Shown: piece by piece, positions 25,319 through 35,349 of the stretch
Numbering within the stretch: the first letter of the stretch is position 1
Layout: each line of letters begins with the position of its first letter
NCBI GenBank assembly: GCA_029204225.1
Contig: CM055102.1
Coordinates: forward strand, 27,754,922-27,818,921
Reading direction: 5' to 3'
DNA: 64,000 nucleotides
DNA from: Diphasiastrum complanatum
Taxonomy: Eukaryota > Streptophyta > Lycopodiopsida > Lycopodiales > Lycopodiaceae
Notes under the pieces: model-generated
The model's input: the letters and a program-made list of their open reading frames with translations, nothing else
The model's database searches: none
Told to the model about the DNA's origin: nothing
Position numbers and translations under genes: made by a program

Positions 25319-27459
25319 CTATTCTATGATCTCTAAATCCATTTGTCCAGTTGGAAGTAATCTCGGTGGAGAACACTCAACAATTGAAACAAGATATGAA
25401 TTTTCGATCACAAGTTTTATTGTCTCTTGCCAAAAATACATTATCTCCATTGGGGAGACCTTCGGGCATTTGAACTGAAAAAACAAAAACAAAAACACAA
25501 GTACATGTTGTTAATCAAAGATAAGTTATTAGGATTTAGTAATATATGAATGTTATTGTTAACTAATAGATTATGTCTAGCAGATTCGGAAGCTTATCTT
25601 GTTGTGCAAGCCAATTGAAAAAAATTTGGCATTGAATATCGTACCACAACTAACATAATCAACCTGCTGGGAGGACTGCAGTATTCAAATATATACGAAA
25701 GTTAGTAACAAAAATTTTCTTTATGAAATATCGGATCAATGTGCATGAGATGATCTTAAAGTCTACAAAGGCAACAGGCACATGCGTCGAAATGATATCA
25801 AGAAAAATATCGATGGAATATCGGATCAGCGCGCACGATATGCTCTTGGTAATCTACAAACACTAAAAGCGTGCGTCGAACCGATATTAAAAAATTCTTA
25901 CCTTTGCATCAACCATTTTGAGCTTCGTATAGGCTATTGCACCTGGTATTGGAAAGAGTTCCATTATTTTCTTGATATGGCTCCTCGCTATTTTGTGGGT
26001 GTGTATAATAGAGTTCATCTTTAGACAAATTGGATTACACACGCCCTCATCATTGACATATAAGGGTAGCACATATAAGCTTCAATAATCACTGCAATTG
26101 GAAAACAATATGTTTATGAGAATATATATATAATCACAATTCATATGAAAAAACTATGATATTAATAGAAACTGAAAAGTAACTTACTTGGTTATGTATG
26201 GGAGAACGAGTATTGGAGTCCCCAGTTTGACGTATTGAAGCATATCAGTGTGCAGACTTTTAAAATCAGGGAAGTCAAAAGTAGCCATGAATTGTAAGGG
26301 AAACAATGCGACATCTATAAACAATGGGGTCTGAAAAAACTCCATCCAATATTGAACCCCCCCCGCCTTCCTACATTATCTCCTAACATGTTATTCCTAC
26401 TTTTTAATTTACCTGTATCTAATTTACTAAGGGGAAGACCCATATTAGTCTTCGACATCTGAAAACTGTATCTAGGACCTAGACCTTTAAGATAAGTATT
26501 TAGCAATTGGTCATACTGTACATATTGAGGAGAATCTACAAAAGAAAGTGCAGGGGGGGCAGAAAGTAATATAGATAAACCATGGAATGAATTGTCATTT
26601 AAAATTGATTTGACTTTTAAATTTGCAAAATTATCTAACTCTTCTCCTGATGCTCTCGGGGGTGAACTAAAATGGGGGGAAGTAGGAGGAGATTGAGATT
26701 TACGAGATTTAGGTGATTTAGGAGACTGAGATTTAGGAGATTTAGGAGGTGAAATTTTTTTCGAAGGAGAAAGAGACTGATTTCTAGGAGGAGATGAAAT
26801 TTTAAGAGGAGAAGAAGACTGATTTCTAGGAGGAGAGGGAATTTTCAAAGGAGAGGAAATTCTAGGAGGAGAAGAAGAATGATTTCTAGGATGAGAGGGG
26901 ATTTTAGGATCTTCGGCTTTTTTAGGAGGTCCATAGACCTCATCTTTTTTGAAACACTCCCGCTTTGAACCCGAAATACAAGCCAAGAGGGTTGAAATTG
27001 CTTTTTTTTTTTTTTTTTCTTTGCAACTTCTTTTGGAGGAGAGGATGGAGCTGGTGTAAAGTATTCAGCAAATTTGTCATACATGTCCCGTAGCCTGAAC
27101 ACAAGGTTGAAATCCTTCGGCATGATGGTCACCCTCTTGGCATGGACAACTACAACTAAAATATTTAAAAAAAAATTCACTTGAAAATCCTCATACGTAG
27201 TGTGTAGAGCTTCAACTGCCGTTACTGTCCACCTCACATCTGCAGAGAGTTCTCTTGTTACTTGTTTGATGGATATCTGTATGTGAGCTTTCAGAATCAG
27301 AAGATTATTGGTCTTCTGAAGCTTCCGTATATCCTTCAGCCATGGCAGGTCTCTTGGTCTTCCCCTTGGCCTAGGAGGTGGTGGTGGTGGATTTCTCTGT
27401 CCCCCTTGAATAGGGATACCTCCAGGATGGATGCGTGCAGTTTGCCTTGCGCGTGCCAT
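25319..27459 (-). CDS. Histone-H3-like protein fused to a Ser-Pro-Lys-rich region and a multi-exon unknown domain
   Basis: ATG at 27459. Residues 1-14 keep the H3 tail pattern (ARxxQTARxxxGG), but positions 4 and 9 are Arg and Ile, not Lys. After a Pro/Arg-rich spacer, residues 40-125 align with the canonical H3 core (alphaN to alpha3) with no gap, about 40% identical by hand, ending HAKRVTIMPKD. An A17 run (plus-strand T17 at 27002-27018) encodes a Lys tract and shifts the frame. The other frame, open to about 26390, has repeated SPP/SPK motifs like linker-histone tails. Three later exons, 26330-26188, 26079-25902 and 25474-25319, read in one frame to a TAG across consensus sites (AA|GTAAGT, AAG|GTAAGA, TTTTTTCAG|). 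How the Ser-Pro exon joins the exon at 26330 is unclear: the best donor (CAG|GTAAAT, about 26416) gives the wrong phase. It may be a pseudogene, or the A17 length may be wrong. The C-terminal domain is unknown to me. Confidence 0.6.
25727..25888. repeat. Palindromic motif, copies b and c (tandem, in an intron)
   Basis: Copy b (25727-25799) and copy c (25817-25888) both start AATATCGGATCA and end with a GTCGAA-GATAT type arm, the imperfect reverse complement of the start. The centres share CTACAAA. Both lie in the predicted intron between exons 26079-25902 and 25474-25319. Confidence 0.75.
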
Positions 27460-27466
27460 TAGGACC

Positions 27467-27538
27467 CAATATTGGATCAACGCGGGCATATAGTAGTCAC
27501 AGAATCACAAAGCAAGTCGAATGCGTCGAACCGTGTTG
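27467..27538. repeat. Palindromic motif, copy d, just upstream of the H3-like start codon
   Basis: AATATTGGATCAACGCGGGC at the left and TGCGTCGAACCGTGTTGG at the right match the arms of copies b and c. On the minus strand it covers positions -8 to -79 relative to the ATG at 27459, i.e. the presumed 5' leader. Confidence 0.65.
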
Positions 27539-27667
27539 GGAATGGAAGTCTGGATAGCAAATGCACGCTCGGGAGTCTGGGAGGGAAACTGTGCAGTTTT
27601 CTCAGGCGCATTGAATCGATACCGCATATGAAACTGAAAGCAAAAAAATTTAAGCATCTTGCAATTG

Positions 27668-27677
27668 ATTATATAGT
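27668..27677 (-). promoter_or_regulatory. Candidate TATA box for the H3-like gene
   Basis: Minus strand CTATATAATC, about 210 bases upstream of the ATG at 27459. Position and sequence fit a plant core promoter; there is no other support. Confidence 0.35.
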
Positions 27678-27950
27678 GCCAAAATCCCTAATGATTTTCG
27701 TGGTGGTGGTTGCGAATATCGATGCATGATTAACTGAGATCAATAATTTCGAAATCTTCTATAATGTTCAAAATCAAATCATTAATAAATGTCCTCGATC
27801 ATCACATATTAGTGATCGATAAAGCTAATTATGAGGGTAATCATGAACTTGTATGAGACTGCTACAACAATTAAAAGACATTTAATTGACACTGACTACA
27901 ATTGATTTTAGAAAACAATAACTTCAAAAAAATTTGTTCAGCCCAATAGC

Positions 27951-28056
27951 AAATCGACGCGCGCCAAACAACTGGAAAATGGTTGGTCTTCTATCGTGTG
28001 CGCTGATCCGATATCAGAATTGCCCTAGTTGAAGAGTCCTCCAGTGAAGTTATTGG
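27951..28056. repeat. Palindromic motif, copy f, with partial second unit
   Basis: AATCGACGCGCGCC faces GTGTGCGCTGATCCGATATC across 32 bases. From the right arm the sequence continues CCTAGTTGAAGAG-CCTCCAGTGAAG, matching the centre of copies a and g, so two units overlap here. Confidence 0.6.
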
Positions 28057-28062
28057 ACAACA

Positions 28063-28151
28063 TTGTGAATCATCAAATCTTGCTTCGGAAGTATCTTTGT
28101 AGCTTTGGTTTGTATTTTGAATCTAGTAAAGCAAGCTTTGATGATTCACAA
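28063..28151. repeat. 23-bp inverted repeat (hairpin) between the divergent genes
   Basis: 28063-28085 and 28129-28151 are reverse complements with one mismatch (core TTGTGAATCATCAAA), separated by 43 bases. It lies between palindromic motifs f and g. Confidence 0.85.
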
Positions 28152-28158
28152 TAACGTG

Positions 28159-28233
28159 CAATATCGGTTCAACTCGTGTCCTTGTTGAGGCGCTCCCCAG
28201 TTCAGTGACTCTCGCGCGCCTAATCAATATCGG
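28159..28233. repeat. Palindromic motif, copy g
   Basis: ATATCGGTTCAACTCGTG, then CCTTGTTGAGG, then CTCGCGCGCCTAATCAATATCGG. The order and spacing are the same as in copy a at 24770-24843, 3.4 kb away. Confidence 0.7.
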
Positions 28234-28623
28234 CGGAATAATCCGTCTTTTGAATCCGTTCTGAATGAACAATTGCGCAAATTTTTTTTGTTATCTTGTT
28301 TGTGCTTAAATAGGACGAGGGAGAGACCAAGATACTCCTTCAACATAGAATAATGCGACATCTGGTAGTTCATCATCCACTTCAGTATTAACTGGTGCTA
28401 TGACCCTCGTGAACGTTTTATGGCTTTCAATTATGGCTACTGATTACGGCTAATGAATATTTGGCTAATAATATTAAAAAATGATCGGACAGGCCTATGA
28501 TTATTTGAACATGCTAATGATAGACTTTTTATGGTATTGCGGTGCAGGTACAAGGGTGTATATCTCTGATTGGTGGATAGATGATTAGTGGACAGATGTA
28601 TGGTTGTGATTAACAGAAAAGGG

Positions 28624-28632
28624 CTATAAATA
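28624..28632 (+). promoter_or_regulatory. Candidate TATA box for the plus-strand ORF
   Basis: CTATAAATA matches the plant TATA consensus. It lies 94 bases upstream of the ATG at 28726, which would leave a short leader containing part of palindromic motif h. Confidence 0.5.
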
Positions 28633-28712
28633 TGGGCACCACCTGATTTACTGAGATTCCGTGATTTTTTTTTCATAAATCCATTGTTATTTTGTTTTTT
28701 GGCCTTCTCTCG

Positions 28713-28790
28713 TAATATCGAATTGATGTGCATCTTCATTTTTTGTCCACTTATTTCCTATTCTTACACGCTGATGCGGTATCCGATGCA
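28713..28790. repeat. Palindromic motif, copy h (diverged)
   Basis: AATATCGAATTGATGTGCATC resembles the left arm of copy b (AATATCGGATCAATGTGCAT). A CGCTGATGCGGTATCCGAT segment about 45 bases on resembles a right arm. It overlaps the start of the plus-strand ORF, as copy d sits at the start of the minus-strand gene. Confidence 0.45.
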
Positions 28791-29307
28791 ATATCTGTCT
28801 CTTCTTAAAACAAACTTTTGGATTTTTTTGAATTCTAGTGATATTCCATCAGAGAAACTAGAGTATTTTTCAAGTATTTTTTTTGCACCTTTTGATATCA
28901 ATAAACTAGTTCATGAGAATCGTTATAATTTACTTGCTCTTCTTGATATTTTTTCTCAGATTATTAGTACGCCTGTTAAAGATATAGGTAGTTTTTGTTT
29001 TCTTCATTTTCATGACCTTGTACATTTCCAACCATCCTCTAAATACAAACATTATAGAAAGTACGCAATCCTGCATGCAAATTTTAAGAGAAATATATAT
29101 TGTGATATTCACAAAAGAAAATGTCGTTTCCTAATCAAAGGTATGGCGTTTGTCTTTTATATATATGTTGAAATTCCAGATGATGAGTTTGTTAAATCTT
29201 CTGTTGTTCCCATGATTGAAGCATCTGCATCTGCTCCAGATGATGTAGATGAAGTAGATACTGATATAGGGGTTGAATCTGAAGCTTCTATGGCTTCAGA
29301 TTATTAG
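28726..29307 (+). CDS. Unknown 193-residue protein with acidic C-terminus
   Basis: I do not recognise it. The ATG at 28726 is the first in frame after a TATA box at 28624. The N-terminal ~20 residues are hydrophobic (MCIFIFCPLISYS). A central stretch is basic and aromatic (KYKHYRKYAILHANFKR, then CDIHKRKCRFLIKG). The last ~35 residues are acidic and Ser/Ala-rich (PDDVDEVDTDIG). Codon use is strongly A+T-biased. It is transcribed away from the H3-like gene across a 1.2-kb upstream region that carries palindromic motifs. A viral-like or element-encoded protein, an exon of a larger spliced gene, or chance are all possible; the length, the TATA box and the non-random composition favour a real coding region. 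Confidence 0.45.
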   Translation: MCIFIFCPLISYSYTLMRYPMQYLSLLKTNFWIFLNSSDIPSEKLEYFSSIFFAPFDINKLVHENRYNLLALLDIFSQIISTPVKDIGSFCFLHFHDLVHFQPSSKYKHYRKYAILHANFKRNIYCDIHKRKCRFLIKGMAFVFYIYVEIPDDEFVKSSVVPMIEASASAPDDVDEVDTDIGVESEASMASDY

Positions 29308-29384
29308 AAAACTCTCCCTCGTTCTATAATCCTCTCTGACTCTCTTCCATCTACATTATCTATTAATCCATTAACCTTACTCTG

Positions 29385-29579
29385 ATGTTCCCGTATTTTT
29401 TTATAAATAATGACAGATATATTTCTTTTAATGATATAGATGTTTTGAATTTGAGAGAGGATGAAATCCTCTCAATCTTTGCACAAAATTTATCTAAATT
29501 TTTTGACATTATTAATTACACATATAATGATCTTGAAAGTGAGATAGATTATGATAAAGATGACAATTGGAACATTTGA
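29385..29579 (+). CDS. Small acidic ORF downstream, possibly a second exon
   Basis: 64 codons from ATG 29385, one frame off from the ORF ending at 29307. The protein is hydrophobic then strongly acidic (DLESEIDYDKDDNWN). It shares the acidic-tail character and the strand of its neighbour, so it may be the next exon or a small separate gene. No family is recognised. Confidence 0.3.
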   Translation: MFPYFFINNDRYISFNDIDVLNLREDEILSIFAQNLSKFFDIINYTYNDLESEIDYDKDDNWNI

Positions 29580-30039
29580 CGAGTTTTTGGCTTGATATCT
29601 AAATTGTGATCTTCTATAAAGCCATTGAAAAAGTTGAACTAAATATTTATTTTTTGAATTGTGTCCTCCATGATTTGTAGGTCTATGAAATGCTCCTCTT
29701 GCTTGTCAATGTGATTTTTCCATGCCTTGAGATGACCAGATACTTAAGCTCCCATATTCCTTTGCAAAATAAGTTGCATGATGAAGAAAGATGTGCTGCA
29801 AAAAGAGCTGAAATAGTTTACATCAATAGAAATAAATATAATCTTGAATGAGATAAGTACCATATAGTGAAATAGATCAGTACCATATAATGTGTAACGT
29901 GATCTTCTCCCCAACAATCTCGTATAGATTTTACAAATGTGGAGCAATTATTTTGAAAGTACTCATATCTTTTGATGATAGGTTTTCTTTCCTGATAACA
30001 CCTATGAGTTTGTCTAAGTTGTTTCACACTTGTCCCTTT
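29580..30039. other. No gene recognised
   Basis: A+T-rich DNA without motifs. It marks the right edge of the unusual locus as far as I can see. Confidence 0.4.
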
Positions 30040-30120
30040 TTCACTAAGGAGGCATGGGACTATCTTAAAGGGATTTATGAATCCAAAAATACCTCTAGAG
30101 TGTTTATAATTCTCAAATAC
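30040..30120 (+). pseudogene. Copia gag sliver
   Basis: About 25 codons read KEAWDYLKGIYESKNTSRV, matching the gag segment seen at 51294-51109 (KETWDYLKEIYESKNASRV) and 55790-55850. Nothing else of the element is left. The surrounding frame 29890-30216 is otherwise uninformative. Confidence 0.75.
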
Positions 30121-30329
30121 AAAACACCTGCAAAAATTGGAACAAAAATCATAAGGTTTTATATCAAACACTGGGAAACAGTCAAATACATGAAAACCAA
30201 CTTAAGTAGACTATAAAATTATATTAAGAGAATGAGAGACAGATTAATGGTTTGGGGGTGAAGGTTACATATAAGCAAATTAGGGTTTAGAAATTATGGG
30301 GCGATTTAGGCCCTTTCATATACATAGTC

Positions 30330-30475
30330 TTTAGGCATTAGGCATTACCATTAGGCTTTACGCATTAAGCTTCGCGTGTTACATTTTAGGCAGTAGGCTT
30401 TAGGATATAGGCATTACGTTGTAGGCATTAGGTTTTAAGCATTATGCATTAGGTTCTAGACATTAGGATTAGATA
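30330..30475 (+). repeat. Degenerate TTAGGC/ATTAGG-type tandem repeat
   Basis: About 15 imperfect copies of a 6-10 bp word (TTAGGCAT, TTAGGCTT, GCATTAGG). It resembles telomere-type sequence but is too irregular for a real telomere tract. Confidence 0.65.
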
Positions 30476-30560
30476 AAGAATAGGCAAAACCATTCCAATG
30501 GATCTGCTATTTTTATGATCATTGCTAATTTGTCAAATCAACTACTTACTTACAAAAATT

Positions 30561-31548
<988 letters not shown>

Positions 31549-32701
31549 TTTGAGAGCGTGTCAGTCTTGTAAGAAGTGGAGAGTGAAATCTTGTCAAGCT
31601 TGAGGTTCTTAAGAGGAGCTATAAACATGGAGGCTGATGGTTTCTGGGAGGTGCTGCATGCTTTTGAAAGAGATATAAAAAATGGGCTCATGATAGGGAG
31701 TGTTCATTCATCTCTAAAAGAGTTCGTGAAAGGAATGCTATGCATCATGGTGAGATCCATTTATATTGAATGTTATTGAAAGACTTAATGTTTGTTTTGT
31801 TGTCTTCCTAAAAAAGGACCAGCATTGGTTCATATGAATGGAACAAAAGTGCGCATGCCATCTTGAATTAGAAATTTCAGGAATCTTTCATGATCATCAA
31901 TATAGGTATCAAGAATCATTACAAAGGATGAAATAATTGCTTGAATATCAAGTTTCTATCACCTAACTCTTGAGTTTGTGTGTGAGTCACTTACCCTACA
32001 TAGAGAAATAGTAAACAAAACAGCAAAATGATACAACCTAACACTCACAGAGAACAACACAAGACATCATAGCAGTATGAATAACAGATTCGTTCAAGAT
32101 AGAAGGATTGAATAGCATATAAGCTTTCATAAAGGCATTCACTACTAATGTGCTTCTCTGAGCAATGAATCATCTCCTATATTTCTATCTCACTCATTTT
32201 GTCTGACGCCTATCAGGTATTTATGTTGTGTATTGATTTCTAATAAACAATATGAGTAAACCAGAATCGCGAATGAGTGTACTAGTTTATCTTGGTGTGG
32301 ATTGCGAATGAGCATCTGTATGTCGCTGTCAAGTGCGGTTGAAGGCTGTGTTTGACATGTTGAAGGTCTTGAAGTTCATCCTTCAACAGTTTTGCTGCTA
32401 TTGAAGGTGGAATTAGAGCGAGCTGGGAATAGAGTGCGATTCAAGTATTTGAATCTGAATTTGTTCTCCCGGATCTGCATAAACAATTCTTGTAGTTTAT
32501 AACAGATTTGCAGATGCAGGAGCGATGCTTATATAAAGGGGTGAGAAAGCACAGTTGGGGCGCAGCTGGGACACACATTAAACGTTTGGACTCTATCGTC
32601 TTTTCTACAAAGAGTTCTTGATTGATGGTGCGGTAGCCTTGCAATAACTTCTGCACGTATTGGTTCTGTGGGGGCTGCGCACTATGCCAAGAGTATCGGG
32701 A
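31549..32701. other. No gene recognised
   Basis: Frames at 31576-31779 (plus) and 32743-32441 (minus) show no motif I recognise. This may include the lost 5' part of the gypsy element that follows. Confidence 0.45.
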
Positions 32702-35349
32702 GCTCCTCCTCGAAAAAGCACCATCTCGGCAAGATAAAGACAAGGCCCCCCTCGAATCTCCAGCCCATGATGTTCCTGCATACTTTAAGGACTATACAAT
32801 CGAGGATGTCACAATCAAATTACCCCAAGCTCAACGTGAGCCCACTGGTAATTCACCCTACGAAGGCCCTGCACAAACCATAACCCTTTCCCTGAGTGAG
32901 CCAAATGAAACCAACAAATATCTTGTCCACGTCGGAGCTCATCTCAATCACGAACAACAAAGACGACTTGAAAAGCTCCTGTGAAAATATCGACATATCT
33001 TTGCCTGGACCTATAAAGACATGAAAGACATCTCACCCCAAGTAGCTGTGCATCGTATCCCGCATAAACCGGGTGCGAGGCCCATTGTGAGTCATCCATA
33101 CAGATGCAATCCCATCTATAAGGCCAAGATCAAAGAAGAATTACAACGCCTCTTAGATGCGAGATTTATCTATGAAATTGAGCATACTGAGTGGGTCTCC
33201 CCAATTGTTATCGTCCCCAAGAAAAATGGAAAACTTCGGATTTGTGTCGATTTTAAGAAATTTAACGCCATCACTGAACGTGATCATTTTCCATTACCTT
33301 TCGGAGAATCCATCTTAGAAAATCTAGCAGGAGATGAGGCTTACTCCTTCTTAGATGGCTTTAGCGGATATAATATGATCCAAATCTCTGAAGAGGATCA
33401 ACACAAAGTCGCCTTTGCCACAAAATGGGGAACCTTCTGCTGGAAAGTCATGCCTTTTGGTCTCTGCAATGCTCCTAGCACCTTCCAACGTGTTATGCAA
33501 GCGGCCTTTTCTCAGCAGATGGGCGATACCTTAGAAGTTTACTTGGACGATTTAGGAGCACATTCCGAAGAAATACGTCATCTGTCTGTGCTTGAAATTT
33601 TTTTTATCCAATGTCAACGCTTCGGTATCTCTCTTAATCTTGAAAAATGCCAGATTTGGATAACCCATGGTATTGTATTAGGACATATTATCTCACGAAA
33701 TGGCATTGCCACTGACCCTGAAAAGATCCTCATCATTCAAAATCTATCGGAACCGCGTACGATACGTGAAGTTTACTCCTTCCTTGGCCACACCAACTAC
33801 TATCGGTGCTTTCTTTTCAATTTCGCTAACAAAGCACGCTTAATCTACAAAGTAGTTGTAGTTCCCAAATGGACGGATGAACAACGCATCGCCTTTAATC
33901 AACTCAAAGAAGCCCTTACCAATGCACCCATCCTCCGGGCTCCTGATTATTCTAAAGAATTCCATGTGCATACCGATGCATCCAAGTATGCCATTGGAGC
34001 AGTGCTCACCCAACCAGGAGAATTCAAAAAAGGACTACCCAATTTGTTTTCTTAGTCGACAATTGATATCTGCCGAAGTCAATTATACCACTACTGAATG
34101 CAAAGCCTTGGCAATGGTATATGCGGTTCAAATGTTTTGCCATTATCTTCTAGGAAAAGTCTTTGCGTTCTTCACTGATCATCAAGCATTGTTGTATCTC
34201 ATCAACAAGACCTGCACCATTAGCTGTATTACTAGATGGATCCTATTATTGAGAGAATTTGAGTTTAGGATCGTGGTTCGTAAGGGAGTTCAGCATTTTT
34301 TAGCAGACCATCTATCCCGAATTCCTAACCTTCCTACCCCTGATCAAGGCGTCAACGATGATTTACCAGATGCAATCCTTTTCCAAGTTGACTCTACACC
34401 TGTATGGGCTAAGGAAATTAAAGAATATTTAACTTTAGGGCAGATGGATCCTTCCTTCTCCAAACCTGAACAACGTGCGTTGGTCCTCAAAACTAAACCT
34501 TATACGTCAATTGTAGGACAACTCTACAAGCAAGGGTTAGATGGAATTATCCGACGATGTCTTACTGAAGGAGAAATACCCTCTGTAATTTCTCTCACTC
34601 ATAAAGGTATTGGTCTTCTGAAACAACTGTTAAGAAAATCCTCTTAGCCGATTTTTGGTGGCCAACACTCTTCAAGAATACGCACAATTACACTAAAGCT
34701 TGTGATGTCTGCCAACGCACAAAACGCTTTCAAAAAATAGACTACATGCCTTTACACCCCATAACCACTGATCAAGCTTTCCAGAAATGGGAAATTGATT
34801 ATGTCGGACCTATTAGTCCTGCTGCTCGACACACACAATCTCGTTACATCATAGTAGCTACGGACTACTGCACCAAATGGGCCGAAGCAAGAGCTGTTCG
34901 CAATGCTGACGCTCGTTCTACCGCCAAATTTCTCTATGAACAGGTTATAATTCGATTCGGATGTCCTCTAGAGCTTATCAGTGATAGGGGTACACATTTT
35001 CTTAACTCTGTCATAGCAGATCTTCTTTCCAAATTTTTTGTGGTACATCGCAAAAGTTTCCCATACTATCCACGCTGCAATGGCCAGGCAGAATCCACCA
35101 ATAAAATCCTCTGTGAAATTCTCACCAAAACCGTCAAATCCAGCTGATCTGATTGGGAACTCAAACTCCATGCTGCTCTCTGGGCTTATCGCACCACCCC
35201 GAAGCGAGCCACAGGCTTAACCCTTTTCCAGCTCACATATGGCCAAGAAGCCGTTATGCCTGTGGAATTCCATATCCCCTCCCTTCAAGTAGCCTATAAC
35301 CTTGAGCTCCATACTCCTCAGACTCTAGCAAACAATCATGATCTATCTT
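32702..35349 (+). pseudogene. Ty3/gypsy pol (non-chromovirus, Athila/Tat-like): RT, RNase H, integrase
   Basis: The frame from about 32702 leads into RT (SPIVIVPKKNGKLRICVDF, then FGLCNAPSTFQRVM and the catalytic YLDD at about 33538). RNase H follows (HVHTDASKYAIGAVL; FTDHQALLYL; ADHLSR). The integrase has its zinc region (CDVCQRTKR) and D...D...E motifs (WEIDYVGPI, ISDRGTHF, NGQAESTNK). No chromodomain follows, and the DMKDI...H-IP RT start and ADHLSR resemble the Athila/Tat group. Breaks: TGA about 32982, a frame change near 34040, a frame change with stop near 34645, and TGA about 35144. No LTR or protease is seen. After the integrase the frame closes near 35349, overlapping the next ORF. 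Confidence 0.92.

Noticed and set aside
26315-27459. Calling the H3-like gene a canonical histone H3 or a centromeric CENH3
   Set aside because: It is far more divergent than any canonical H3, has a long C-terminal extension, and its loop 1 is not lengthened as is usual in CENH3. I keep only 'H3-like'.
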